From Dugong dugon (Eukaryota; Chordata; Mammalia; Sirenia; Dugongidae): a stretch of 64,000 bases of DNA. Below are positions 24,785-38,094 of the stretch, one piece after another. The stretch's first letter is position 1. Every line of letters starts with the position of its first letter. The stretch spans positions 10,156,501 to 10,220,500 of the forward strand of contig CM057473.1 of the NCBI GenBank assembly GCA_030035585.1, in the 5' to 3' direction. Below the pieces are notes generated by a model. The model searched no databases and had not been told where the DNA came from. It saw nothing but the letters and a program-made list of their open reading frames with translations. The translations under genes and the position numbers were made by a program.

Positions 24785-25175
24785 AAATTGTTGTCAGTTG
24801 CTGTCAAGTCGGCAATTGCACGTAAAGCAGAACAAAACTGTGCCCACTTCTCTCATCTTTACAACCGTTGGTATGCTCGAGTCCATTGTCCTGCCCACTG
24901 TGTGTTTTAAGTGCCTTCCAACCTAGGAGGCTCGTGTTCCAGCGCTATTTTGGACAATATTCTGTTGTTATGCACAGCGTTTTCACTGGCTAACTTTTGG
25001 AAGTAGATCATCAGGCCTTTCTTCCTAGACTACCTTAGTCTGGAAGCTCCACTAAAACCTCCAGGTCAACTATGGGTGACCCTGCTGGTATTTGAAATAC
25101 CGGTGGCATAGTTTCCATTATCATAGCAATGCACAAGCCACCACAGTCCAACAAACTGACAGACGGGTGATTAGA
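24785..25175 (-). mobile_element. RTE-derived SINE or fragment
   Basis: Same landmark order as the copy at 3361: ccttccaacctaggagg, ggacaatattctgttgtta, gtagatcatcaggcc, ggtgaccctgctggtattt and cacaagccaccacagt. It begins with a tail-like gttgctgtcaagtcggc. Confidence 0.75.
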
Positions 25176-25934
25176 GAAAAAGAATACTGAAGGGAAAAAG
25201 TCAAAGGACTGAAGAGCAGGATTACGTAGATGTTGAAATTGCCAAGAATGGTAACAGAAGTCGTGAGGGAGAGAAAGACGCTGGGCCCTATACGAAATCT
25301 TCAGTGAACAAGGGCTTAGGGCAGAAAGGACCGCAGACTTCAATAACAAGGAGCAGTAGAAAGTAGTATAATGTCATGGCCTGTGCTACAAAAAAGATGA
25401 GGTTTTTATAGGGGGAGAATAGACAATGATTTGGAAAACGGCAGCAAGGAGCGCAGAGAACACCCAGCGCACTTCCAGGCCCTGTGGTTTGTAGGATGTA
25501 AGAAAGAAAAAACAGCTCCAAAGCAGCAGTACTGCAGAAGAAGCCATTCTCTCACAGAAAATCAGGTTTACATTAGAGTAGAAAGGTGAAGTGAATTCGC
25601 TTCCACTCTGTGAGATAACTCACGCATTCTTCTCTCTTCTCAAAACTCAAAAAAACTCCCAGGCCTTCTCACTCTCTGTGGTATTTCTCAGCAGATCCTG
25701 TTTCTCTGAGAAAATAGGCACAATCAGAAGATAACTTCCTCATATTCTGAGTCCAGTGATGTGGTGTAGGGAACGATGGGAGGCCTTTTCTGATGACGGA
25801 CTTTGTGTTTCACAGAGCATGGTGAAAGGCGGTTGGGGAGAGCTGGAAAATTAACCAGATTAGATGTGCCAAGCCTTCCACAGTTAAGGATCTACAATGA
25901 GGAGTATTTTGTGAGCTTGTCCTTTTCACGGTGA

Positions 25935-26075
25935 CAGAGGCATGTAAAACATGATGGATGGTGGTCCTTATCTATAAACCAGGGATAATAAGAGCATCTG
26001 TGTCCTAGGATTGCTGTGAGAATACTCTGTTACGGTGCATGTGAAGGCCTAGCATAGTTCCTAGCCAACAATGAA
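25935..26075 (+). mobile_element. MIR fragment
   Basis: Contains ggtccttatctataaacca, gggataataagagcatctgt, ggattgctgtgagaa and gaaggcctagcatag, the 3' half of MIR. Confidence 0.75.
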
Positions 26076-26418
26076 TGTGTAGAGAATGCTATTGGTTGGA
26101 ATTAAACTAGGGGAACTACAGTTTTTCTAATACACCAGAACCATGTCTTGAATCCTAACATTGCTCTTGGGGCACAGGGCCACCATTGCCAAGGAAGATG
26201 ATCTGATCACTCTACCCTCATGTTATGTAAACTGTTCTAAACAATAGGAAATACTAGGAAGGTACCTAGTTCATGCTATGAAAGTAGCATATCTTTGGTC
26301 CCTTTATCTGATATCAGAAAAAAACAATAATCAAAATCATTCAATAATAAAGATGAAAATCCCAATATATCAACACATCAATTGTATTCAGAGAATAGAG
26401 AAGGGTTTTCTCTGTAAT

Positions 26419-26571
26419 GGCGCCCTGGTGGTGCAGTGGTTAAGAGCTGGGCTGCTAGCTGAAAGGTGGGCAGTTCAAATCCACCAGTCATTCCTTGGAA
26501 ACCCTATAGGGCGGTTCTCCTCTGTCCTGTAGGGTCGCTGTAAGTCAGAATTGACTCAACGGCAATGAGTT
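26419..26571 (+). mobile_element. AfroSINE, full length
   Basis: Perfect 13-bp target duplication ttttctctgtaat at 26406-26418 and 26572-26584, which fixes both ends. Probably one of the younger insertions here. Confidence 0.95.
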
Positions 26572-26597
26572 TTTTCTCTGTAATACAGAATAATACC

Positions 26598-26747
26598 CAC
26601 TGCCATCGAGTCGATTCCGACTTATAGCGACCCTATAGGACAGAGAAGAATTGCCCCATAGGGTTTCCAAGGAGCTGCTGGTGGATTCGAACTGCCGACT
26701 GTTTATTAAACAGCCATAGCTCTAAACCACGGTGCCACTACGGCTCC
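26598..26747 (-). mobile_element. AfroSINE, antisense
   Basis: Begins 14 bases after the duplication of the neighbouring sense copy. The two SINEs form an inverted pair (26419-26571 and 26598-26747) able to fold into a long hairpin in CYYR1 pre-mRNA. Confidence 0.9.
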
Positions 26748-27328
26748 AAAGTGGAGTAACAGAAGATATCAATTAGGTCAAAAGAAAATGTATCATCTCC
26801 ATAGATGCCAAAAATTAATTTGTCAAAATTTGATAGCCGTTCATTTTCGACATCCTTTTAGTAAACATCCACACATGCACTCAAACGCACACACACCCAA
26901 AGGAATGCAAGTGTGTCTCCTTAACACAACACAGACTCCATTCTAAACCAACGGCCAGCAGCAGATTTTATGAGGACGCACTGGCAAAATTTCAATCATA
27001 ACATGAACTAAAGCAATGGTGAAAAGTTCACAGTATTTAAACACATTTTAACATTATTTGGAAGTTCTGGGTAATGCAATAAAATGAAAAATAATAAAAA
27101 AGAAATACACATCTTGGGGGAAAAAAAGAATATGTCAAAGGTTGGCTCCCCAAAATATCCCCAAGACAACCTGCTGATAAGACAAAGCTGTCAGGGTGAG
27201 CGCTACCTTGACAGAGTCTATGTAACATCTCAGAGTATAAAGGGCAAAGTCAAGATGTTTATGAGGTTCTGAAGTCTTGCTTAAAGCAGGTCTTTCAATA
27301 CGTCCTTGATTAGGATTGGGTAAGGAGC

Positions 27329-27516
27329 CCTGGTGGTGCATCTGTTAAGCACTCAGCTGCTAACCAAAAGGTTGGCGGTTCTACCCCACCAGCAGCTCGG
27401 AGGGAAAAAATGTGACAGTCTGCTTCCATAAAGATTACAGCCTTGGAAACCCAATGGGGCAGTTCTAATCTGTCCTATAGTGTCACTATGAGTAGGAATT
27501 CACTCGTCGACAACAG
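27329..27516 (+). mobile_element. AfroSINE, long variant
   Basis: Carries an extra internal module, gacagtctgcttccataaagattacagcc, between head and tail. The same module is seen at 39300, 42740, 44713 and 61988, so it marks a subfamily. Confidence 0.88.
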
Positions 27517-28059
27517 ATATAATAGTTTAGAATTAGTGGACACAGAAAAGTGAGATTTTGAAGCAGGGGTTCAAAGAGCGTTTGGTGTAAAAACTGTCAT
27601 TTCATGCTTTCTGTTGGAGAGTTGATGAGCCTTTCAGAAGTTCCCTGGAATGAATAATAAACACATCCTGGAATGAGTCTTTCTGAGCAAGATTTTCCTA
27701 AAATAGTTATGTTGATGAAGTCAGTGGAATAGTACAGTGATGTTAATGCAGAGTAAGCTGTGTAGATGATTTCAATTTACAGATCCTAAAGATCATTATT
27801 TGCAGATGTTGTATTTTTTATGACTAGAAAATTAAAGAGACTGAGAATGCCAACAGATGACAAAATTCAGTAACATAAAATACTAAGTTGATAAAAATAA
27901 AAATAGCAATCAGTGACAGTCATACGTACCAGCTGTCACTACACTGCGGAGCTGGTGTACAGATGAAAACTGATGGGTGCAAAGTTCCCAGCGTATTATT
28001 TAGAACATATCAGGCACCTAATAAGTGATGGCTACTATATTAGTAAACACCACAATGAT

Positions 28060-28168
28060 GGAGTCAAACATTCCAATGATCATGAAGATGCCAAAGGACC
28101 AGGCAGCGTTTCATTCTGTTACACATAAGGTCACCATGAGTCGGAGCCAACTCGACCCCAACAACATC
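28060..28168 (+). mobile_element. RTE 3' end
   Basis: aacattccaatgatcatgaa, ggcagcgtttcattctgtta, ataaggtcaccatgagtcgg and (caa)n are the sense terminal bases of the RTE family. The same end occurs at 34107 and 53140. Confidence 0.7.
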
Positions 28169-28329
28169 ATATTAGTATAACATGTACTGAAATACCTAAA
28201 CACAGTAACAACAAAATACACAAATATTTAGTAATAATTTATTAAGAAAAATATTAAGGAACCCAACACTAATTGCAGAACCTATACACAGTTCTGAAAA
28301 TTAGATGCTCCAAAACTAAAACTTTCAAC

Positions 28330-28445
28330 AATCACGTGAAATAGGAATTTGTATCCTATTCCTACCAGTGAGAAAAATGAAGCTCAGCTAGGTTAAGAAA
28401 TTTGTGTAGGTTATACAAAAACTTAAGTGGTGGATATGAGATTTA
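28330..28445 (-). mobile_element. MIR fragment
   Basis: Degenerate antisense MIR: gagaaaaatgaagctcagct, taggttaagaaatttgtgt. Confidence 0.5.
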
Positions 28446-28849
28446 AGTTGTATATATCTTAACTCATTAACTATACAAAGAAAAAAACTGTACAGTTTTA
28501 TAGAGAAAAAATCAAGAAGAAAATATATTGAAAAAAATATATACTGCAACCATTTCAACACTTTCTAAATTAATGTATAGTTTTATTTCAAAATCAATGT
28601 AATTCCTATGAATTTTTCTTAGAACACATGAATCCTGAATTTCATCTAAAAGAAGAAATAATAATATTAGAGATTATCTTAAAAAGTAAGTCATGAGGGT
28701 CGTCAGTTCTGATATTAAAACAATGTAAAAGAAAAAAAGAGAGAGAGAGACACCGAAGTCATTGAAAGAGAACAGGTAAATTTGAATTTTATGTATTCTA
28801 AAGGGGGATCACAAAACAATGGGAAAGGTGAAGATTATTAAAGAGGGAG

Positions 28850-29228
28850 TGTCTTAGATATCTATTGCTTCTGTAACCAAAAAAATAGCACAAGTAGGTG
28901 GCTTTCAAGAACAGAATTTATTGTCTCACAGTTTTGGAGGTTAGAAGTCCAAATCAGAGTAGTGACTCTAAGGGAGGGTCCTTCCTTGTCAGTAGCCCCA
29001 TGAGTTCCTTTGTATTCCTGGGCCTCTATCTTTCCCCTGTGTGTCTCTGTATCTATTCTGTTCTTTTTATAACTCAGAAAGTGATTAGGTTTAGGATCCA
29101 CCCTACTCTGGGATGACCTCATTAACATACAAAAAGAAAAACCTATTTACAAGCAGGATCACATCCACAGAAACAGGGGCCAGGACTTCAGCACACATTT
29201 TGAGGAGGACACAATATTCCAGTATAAC
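28850..29228 (-). mobile_element. Solo LTR fossil, MaLR (MLT1-like)
   Basis: The plus strand runs from tgtcttagatatctattgct to a vcacaat-type end, the reverse of an MLT1-class LTR. It is more diverged than the similar LTRs at 47894-59137 and therefore probably older. No internal region accompanies it. Confidence 0.65.
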
Positions 29229-29639
29229 TGGAAGCATTTAGACAATTTGGCTTAACCAAAATTAAGAACTTAGAAAAAATAAATGTTGATGCAAAAATAC
29301 ACCATATAAGATAACATATGTAAGGAAGCATTAAGTATATAAGTTTAAATGGAAACGTGAGCAATCAGTTGGATATGGATCAGATATGTGAAAAAGAAGC
29401 CAAATTTTTCAGCTTGGGAACAACAAGGAAGAGATGAAAAAGATGAAGATTGATATATTTTGTTATATACATTTCGTAAAAATAGTAAAATGAAATAAAT
29501 CATTTTGATAAAGAGTTTCTATTAAAAGAAAAGATATATAATCACGTAGCCTTAATTGTATTGTTATCTTAATTTTATCTTCATTCTCATTAAGGTTTCA
29601 GTTTACGAACTATTAGTTAAGAACAAATAGTAGACAAGA

Positions 29640-30105
29640 TGTGGAAAAATGGGAAACCTAGCAATTAATCAAAGAAATGAAAAATAAAGAGCTATATTTT
29701 TCATTTATTCAATTAGCAAAATTTTAAATGACAGTGCACCTATATGCCTTGCTACCACCATTATAAGGTGAAGCAATTCTTTTTGAATTGTTTGAAAATA
29801 GCTTCATAATGTGCTCTAAAGCACCAGAACACACATGTTAGTTGAGCCAGTTAGTCAATTCCTGGGAAGAGTAATTAAAAATAATAAAAATCTGTGTGTA
29901 AGAAGATATTCATCACACTATTATTTATAATATTAAAAAAAATTAAGAGTAATCTCAAAGTAAGTGAATGGTCAGTGGGATAGTATGCAGCCATTAATAA
30001 TAAAGTTTATGAAGATTATGCAGCAGCTTGGAAAAGATTTGTGCTGTTAAATAAGGTGAAAAGTATATATAGTTTTATATGACTGCAAAGATATAAATAC
30101 ACGAA
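29640..30105 (+). mobile_element. Old L1M 3' fragment
   Basis: The series tctgtgtgtaagaagatatt, ggtcagtgggatagtatgca and cagccattaataataaa is the ORF2 end and 3' UTR of mammalian-wide L1M elements. Confidence 0.7.
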
Positions 30106-30410
30106 CAGAAATGGAAAACAACTGCAGTATATACTAATAATATATTAATTTATATAGTATAATTATTCATATATTATTTGAATGTATTTTATATTAATAT
30201 ACAAAGATATTACATATTATATAAAGATATTATTTTCCTGTTTCCAATTTTTCTATAATGTTGCATAGTTTCTATACACCATGCACCTTCCCCACTTCCC
30301 AACACTCATTTTGGAGATGCTGGCCTGCATGGACTGAAAACACAAAATTATCTCTCTGAATTTCACAGCACCCCCAATCTTTTTAATATTGTAAGAAAAA
30401 AATTTAAATA

Positions 30411-30606
30411 GTTGCCACTGAGTTGATCCCAACTCATGGAGACTCATGTGTGTCAGAGTAGAGCTGTGTTCTATAAGGTTTTCAATAACTGAATTTTCAG
30501 ATGTAGATTGCCAGACCTTTCTTCTGTGGCACTTCTGGTTGGCCTCGAACTTCCAACCTTTTGGTTAGCAACTGAACACTTAACTGTTTGCCACTCAGGG
30601 ACTCTT
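30411..30606 (-). mobile_element. AfroSINE, longer subfamily
   Basis: Antisense, from tagttgccactgagttgatc to ccactcagggactc; complete but diverged. Confidence 0.88.
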
Positions 30607-31610
30607 TTAATAATCAGATATTGTGAATAAATGGATATTTACTCTACTTAACTCAAAAACATTGGAATATCAGTTGTGAAAGAGTTTCAAAGGCCCATAG
30701 CTCCAGCTTCATCTATTCATTTTTTTAAATGATTCAATATGTGTGAAAGAACAGAACCTCTTAGGTTATTCAGGAATTATAAAACATCCCTCAAAGAGTT
30801 TTTGTTGTTGTTTGTTTGGGGGTTTTTTTGTTTTTGTTTTTAGTGAAATCTTATCTGCAAAGAAAAAAAATGGTACCATCCACAATTATACAATATTATT
30901 TCAAAATGCCTTCCAGTGGTTAATATTATTAAAGATACTCCATGTTTATTTCATAATGAGTCATCCTCAAAATATCACTCTTCAGAATTATATTACCACT
31001 TTATCAAAATTCAACAGTTAGATGAACGAAAGAACACTGTTTCTTATCTTAGAGTTTCATGTTCAACATGCAGCTGTATAAACCACAGGGATTCTCATTG
31101 AAAAATGCTCCAGCAGGTTTTCTGCAGATGGCAAAATATAAATGCTTTGTTACCAACACATAAATATACGCTATGACTTCATGACAGAGAATGATGTCGA
31201 GTGGGAGGCAGGGAGATGCTTCAACATAAAAACAATGTAGAAACACGTGCTTGTAAGAAGCCGTTGAATGGGTATCCCGCTGTAACTTCCTATTTTACAG
31301 GGAGGCTGTAGGGTTATATTTCTTGGATTGGGTGAGGTTTATTATAAACCTCTTTGTCTCAGTCCTCCTACGCATAATGAAGCAAAGGAGTAGGTGTGAT
31401 GCAGAAGGCATGAGTGTTTCAACTCCATAGGAGTAGTTCACTTTGTTATAGAAAACAGAGCTTGCAGTAGCCGGGCTTCCCAGGGTCATGGAGGCATCCT
31501 GAAGGAGCAGTGGAGAAGCTGTACACATGGTTGCTGTGTTCTTTACAGGGCTGTGTCCTCTGCCGTGAGCCTGCTCAACGCATTGGAGACTTGCAAAGCT
31601 TAAGACCCAG

Positions 31611-31690
31611 TTAGTTGCCATCGAGTCAATTCTGACTCGTGTGCAGAGTAGAACTGCTCCGTAAGATTTTCAAGGCTGTGGCCATTCTGA
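31611..31690 (-). mobile_element. AfroSINE tail fragment
   Basis: Only tail and part of the body: tagttgccatcgagtcaatt, gtgcagagtagaactgctcc. Confidence 0.7.
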
Positions 31691-32092
31691 AGCCTTCACT
31701 CACCAGAGCAGTGCTGAGGGACGGCCCACCCAATTCTGCGGCTCCATGTTCCTCTTTGCTGGGGTTACTCAGTTTGACTTCTTCACATCCTCTGAGTACA
31801 GGGAGAGCAGTCAGCTGCCCAGAGCATGGAGCTCCTGGTCAAGAGAGGTGAGCGTATGGAATCCAGGAGCAAACACAATTGTATCGGCATGTAGATCGCG
31901 ACTCTGAGTTTGTGTGTACATGTTTATCAGAAGACTATCATAATTTTATTGTAAGCGCACAGTTCAGAAGATGTTTAGAAGTAAGTTTTTTAAAATGTTC
32001 CTTGCTTTTTCGTTTTGTTTTTCTTTTTTCTTCCATTCCAATCTTTAAAGTCTGGCCATTTATTTGCATTATTACGACCCTAGCTTTGTGAA

Positions 32093-32322
32093 TGGAGCCC
32101 CTTGGTGGTTCCAATGGTTAAGGCATTTGGCTGCTAACTGAAAGATTGTAGGTTCAAGTCCACCCAGCGGTGCCTCAGAAGAAAGGCCTGGTGATCTACT
32201 CTCAAAAAATTAGCCCTTGAAAACAATATGGAGCACAGTTCTGCTCTGACACACATTGGATGGGTGGACAGCAGTGGGGAGAGGGAGTCTAATCGACTCA
32301 ACAGCAACTGGTTTTTTTTAGC
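32093..32322 (+). mobile_element. AfroSINE, longer subfamily
   Basis: Complete head and middle. The tail carries an extra block, gggtggacagcagtggggag, before actcaacagcaactgg and a T run. Confidence 0.85.
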
Positions 32323-32639
32323 CTTGTGATTGAAGCTACATTCACAGTAAACAATTAAGGCATGTCAATTCTCAAGTAGAACCAAAATCTTAATGATTCT
32401 TCAGCTACTGGGGAATCATCAGCACCCGGGCTGTGCTGAGGGGTTTCTGAGGCATTGCGGAATTATTTGGCTTTTGAAATCATGGATAAATTTCACCCTA
32501 CAGAGTACTTCTTACCCAACCCTGGAGGTGGGATTGAGATCACTGGAGAATAGATATCTACACATAGTCGTATTAGAGTGTATTACATGTGCTTTAAATA
32601 TACCTCAATGTATATTATGGAAAAAATTAAGAAAATTTC

Positions 32640-33906
<1,267 letters not shown>

Positions 33907-34106
33907 TCTGACTCCCAGAGCAGAATACATGGCCATTGGTGGTCTTGCCCAGAACAGAAATGCCTCTACTTAGAAACAGGTGGGAAAGGATTGCTCTACG
34001 GAATTCTTTTTTGGGGTCAGACAGTATTTCAGGTGGAAGGTCCAGACTAAGAGATAAAGGTTTTCTACCCTGCTCAGTTTGAATCCAATTGTCTGTGTCC
34101 CACTGA

Positions 34107-34205
34107 CTCAAACATACCAAGGATCATGAAGATGGCTCAGGACCGGGCAGTGTTTTCATTGTTCTACATAAGGTCGCCATGAGTCGGAGCCGACCTGCTG
34201 GCAGC
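34107..34205 (+). mobile_element. RTE 3' end within the CYYR1 3' UTR
   Basis: aaacataccaaggatcatga, ggctcaggaccgggcagtg and aaggtcgccatgagtcggag in sense; the same terminal block as at 28060. It would be part of the mature mRNA if the proposed UTR is right. Confidence 0.75.
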
Positions 34206-36360
34206 TACTACCACCACCCCCCGTGCTCAGACCTGACCCCATCCGTAGGTACCAACTTTTAGGAGATTTGCTGGTCAGTGTCATTCAGAGAAGAGTAATA
34301 AGAGTGACAGCACATCTGAAAATCATGTTTGAGGAATAGATGGCAACAGCAACACGGATCCTGGAAAAGACAAGATACATACAGGACAGGAAAATGGCTC
34401 CACTTACACAAACAGCTTCATCTGTGTAGCTTTAAAAGTTAGAACGAGAAAAGACCAGTCTTTCATTCATTAATAAATGCATAGTGAATGCTTGAGAGCC
34501 TACTGTGTACTATGCCTTATTTGAGACACTGGATGGAAGTTACAGGGAGGGCATTTGGTTCAGTATAAGAAAGAGTGTTTTAACAACTGGGTCTTCCCTA
34601 TTGACTGGTTACTTTGTGAAGCTCCCTGTTACCAAGACTTTTAACAGAGAACCCAGTGACCATCTGGTAGAAAAACGCACCAGAAGGGACGCCTAAGTCC
34701 ACTGTCATTGGAACCCAAAAGTTCTGTTCATGTTTTAGGTGAGTATGGGGTGAATTTCTTTGCTTCCAAAAATGAAAACACAAGTATAGTTGAATCTTAT
34801 CCATTTAATTTGAGAGTTAGCATAGGATCCAAAGGGCTCAACAGCTACTTAAAGCCAGGAACAGGTCAGCGCTGGCTACTACCATGTGAAAACCATCCAG
34901 CTTTATTTACAGGATGACAAAGGTTATTCCAACTGTGGGGGAAAAAAAAAAAAAAAGTATCAAGACCCACAAGCAACAAATACTGCACTATCAAAGCAAA
35001 AGATAAGAAGCCAAACATTGCCACTGGATTTCACATCAGAGAGTAAAGTCTCAGAACTTTACCATGAAGATATACCCTGGGCTTACAAAAAAAGTAAAAG
35101 GGAAGAAAGAAGTCGGGAACCCCTTCTGTGGAGTTCCACTCAAATGTAATTTAGATACATTTGTCTTTCTTTCCTGCAAAATTTTGATAATCTAGTCCCT
35201 TGGAAAAGTTGCATAGTTAATGGCAAGGTTAAGATACTGATATCAAAAACTTACCTTTTACTAAAATATAAGTTTGATGAAGTGCCTCCCTTTGGGTCTA
35301 AAAGCTTTAATAAACAAATCGAATGTGCCATAGTTTGCTGCAAGTGACCTTAAAATTTATATTTTTATTTGGGTCCTTTTGTGTATTTAAAAATTTTACA
35401 CTGAGCAGATGTTGAGCATAGATAATGGGATTTTTGTGTCCTCTTACAACTAAATCTAAAAAGCTTTCAGCAATATCATCACCATAATTTAACAAAATTC
35501 CCCCAATGATGCTAAGAAATTTTATAGACTGAAACAATCAGAGGAAATGTCTTCAGGTATAAATTATAGTTCCCATCTCTTCAGTTAGAAATTTAGTAGC
35601 TAATATAAGTAACATATTTTATTTTCAAATCCCTACACTTCAAAATACATTGATGTGACTGAAATACAGTCTGGGTGCCGGTGAGATCTGCAGGCTTCAT
35701 TTGTTTTGAATGACTTGTTTGATTTCTAGGCACTGATAATTTTCTTAAATATGAAGATGCAAATCAGTCAAGGGTTCCGGCCTAGTCTATTGAAGGCCCC
35801 CTAACTTGCATGAGAACTTCAGCACAGTTTTAACAGGGACATATGCTCCAAATTTATTTCTCTTCTGCACATGTGCTCAGACCCAGTTACACTGAAGCTA
35901 TACAATTTAAAGTGCCAGGGTCCCCTTGAATTTCAGAACATTGGTTCCAAATGCACTGCATATTCCTTAAGAAAAATGGAGAGGAAAGTACCAGTGGAAA
36001 TTGAATTTTTTTTTCATCATCTTCGCCAATAACGGTTTCTTGTGTACCTCCTATATCCTGCAGACGTTTCCCACCTAGGAGCCGTTTCAATCCACTCCAT
36101 CTCTCTTCTTTGAATTGTTTATGGCCTCCCTTAAGGCATGTCACAAATCCATAGACCTACAATAGATGAATATTTTTACTATGTGTGTTTAATTTCACAA
36201 TAACATGAATATGCACGTTATCAGTATATACTTTTGGAGTTCACTGATTGTTTTCATGGATGATCCTTCTCGGGGGGAAATAGTATATGATGTGAAAGCT
36301 TTGGATTACAGTTATTTAAAAACGTCTGTATTCACTGTGGCCAAAATGTTTACAACAAGC

Positions 36361-36366
36361 AATAAA
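36361..36366 (+). promoter_or_regulatory. CYYR1: Candidate distal poly(A) signal of CYYR1
   Basis: This is a canonical AATAAA, about 2.45 kb past the stop, with a T/GT-rich run (ttgtctcgtgttcattttt) some 35 to 55 bases downstream, the usual layout of a cleavage site. The hexamer at 35309 lacks an equally clear GT-rich element and would give a shorter UTR. Confidence 0.5.
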
Positions 36367-36466
36367 ATGAAAGAGCCCATTGTAACAAGGGTTATATTTT
36401 AATTGTCTCGTGTTCATTTTTCACTCACCCTCCATTCCTGCAGATTTAGCCTCACTCTTTTGTACA

Positions 36467-36686
36467 GGAGGAGTCCCTGGGTGTTGTAAACAGTGAAGCC
36501 CTCAACTACTAACCAAAAGGTTGGTGGTTTGAATACACCCAGAAGCACCTCAGAAGAAAGACCTGGTGATCTACTTCCAAAAAAGTCAGCATTGAAAACC
36601 CTATGGAGCACGGTTCTACTCTGACGCACGTGGGCCTGACACGCGTCGGAATCCACTCAGCGGCAACCAGTTTGTTTGTTTCTGTA
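36467..36686 (+). mobile_element. AfroSINE, longer subfamily
   Basis: Full copy starting ggagtccctgggtg. Flanking tgtacagga at about 36460 and again at 36684 is the target duplication, taken from the start of a MIR. Confidence 0.9.
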
Positions 36687-36689
36687 CAG

Positions 36690-36900
36690 GAAACACGGCA
36701 CTGGAACCAGATCAACTTTAGTTTGAACCCTGGCTCTTCTCGCCTATGTGGTGTGAGACAAGCCACTTAATCTGTCTGAGATTCAGCTTCCTGCTCTGGA
36801 AAATGTAAATAATAGAATCAGCCTCATCAAGTTTTGTGAAAATTTGGTGAATATACATGAAAATCCAAGTAAAGTGCCTGCCATATAGAAAATGTTCTAG
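36690..36900 (+). mobile_element. MIR
   Basis: ggaaccagatcaactttagt, ttgaaccctggctcttct, caagccacttaatctgtctg and aaagtgcctgccatatag are in MIR order. Confidence 0.85.
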
Positions 36901-37002
36901 AAATATTAGCCAAAAATAAATTAACAAAAAGAACAATATAATAACAGCCTCGAGAGCTGTGCTATCCCACACAACAGTCACCACCTATCTAATTAAATTC
37001 GA

Positions 37003-37100
37003 GAGCCCTGGTGGCGAAGTGGTTAAGTGTTTGGCTGCTAACCAAAAGGTGGGCAGTTCAAATCCACCAGCTGCTCCTTGGAAACCCTGTGGGGCAGATG
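37003..37100 (+). mobile_element. AfroSINE lacking its 3' half
   Basis: Head and start of the body are intact (gccctggtggcgaagtgg to aaccctgtggggcag). It then stops without the conserved tail, the opposite of normal 5' truncation. Confidence 0.8.
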
Positions 37101-38094
37101 GAATTATATTAAATAAAAATTCAGTTCCTCAGTCTCACTAGCCACATTTCAAGTGTTCCAAAGACGCATGTAGTTAGTGGCCATCTGTTGGGCAGCGGTG
37201 CCCTAGAAAATCCTCTCTGCAAAGCACAATGAAGTATCAGGAAGGAGATGAAGAAGAAGCCCTTCTAGTCACCCTGTCCAGGAGCAACGGTGGACTTTGT
37301 GGGTTAATTGTAACGTTCTTCGGTGGATAAGTGAGGAAGCCATTGCAGTGGAACTAAAGTGTGACCTATAGGAAAACTCATGAGTAATGAGGGACCTACC
37401 CAGGCTCCCTCGAGGGCTAGAGGAGATGGTCTGATGGTAGAGGCGAGAACCTGGCCTGACCCAGGAGCTGGTGAGAAGGAGGTACAACCTGTTCTCAGAT
37501 TTAACTCATTTCCACAACTGCCTTGCTTAGCTACAGAAGCCACTACAAGAGCATGCAGGGCTGCCAAAATCTTCCTTCAGCGCAGCACAGGGGTAGCATC
37601 TCCTGTTATTTCATAGTCTGGGTCCCACCACCAAATGTGAGTAGCACTCAACACTCACCTGCCCCATTCCCAACTTTCCTTCTTTAGCCAAACTCATTTT
37701 ACCAACTTCTGGTTATAGATGTGGTAGTATCCAGTACACATAGACTATATATTGAGCCCATCAAATAGTGGAGCGCTGGGTGCTATTGTTTTATTTCTAA
37801 CTTGATTAAAACAACCCAACACTTATTTTTAAAAAACAATAGCAACAACTGTGCCAGAATGCCAAAGCCATATGGTCTCGTAACAGTCACCACATAGGCT
37901 CTTAGCCAACGTCTGAATCAGAACCTGTATAAATGTGCAGTTTCTATGTTCTCATTACAGGCTCAGCCTGAAAGAGAGATGTCTGAGCTTGCTGAAGTTC
38001 AGTGCTCTTCTGGTGCAACCACACTGTGTGGTATGGTCTAGGTCAAAGTGTGTCAGGACCTTCAGAAAGGGGAAAGGGACCGTACTGTCTTCCG

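Larger units (their letters stand above)
33907..36390 (+). other. CYYR1: CYYR1 3' UTR (proposed extent)
   Basis: Non-coding sequence follows the CYYR1 stop directly with no splice site needed. AATAAA hexamers lie at 34472, 35309 and 36361; the last is followed within 45 bases by a T/GT-rich stretch and then by SINE/MIR sequence. I propose 36361 as the distal poly(A) signal. The region is largely free of young repeats except an RTE 3' end at 34107-34205. The exact end, and whether proximal signals are used, cannot be read from sequence alone. Confidence 0.6.
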
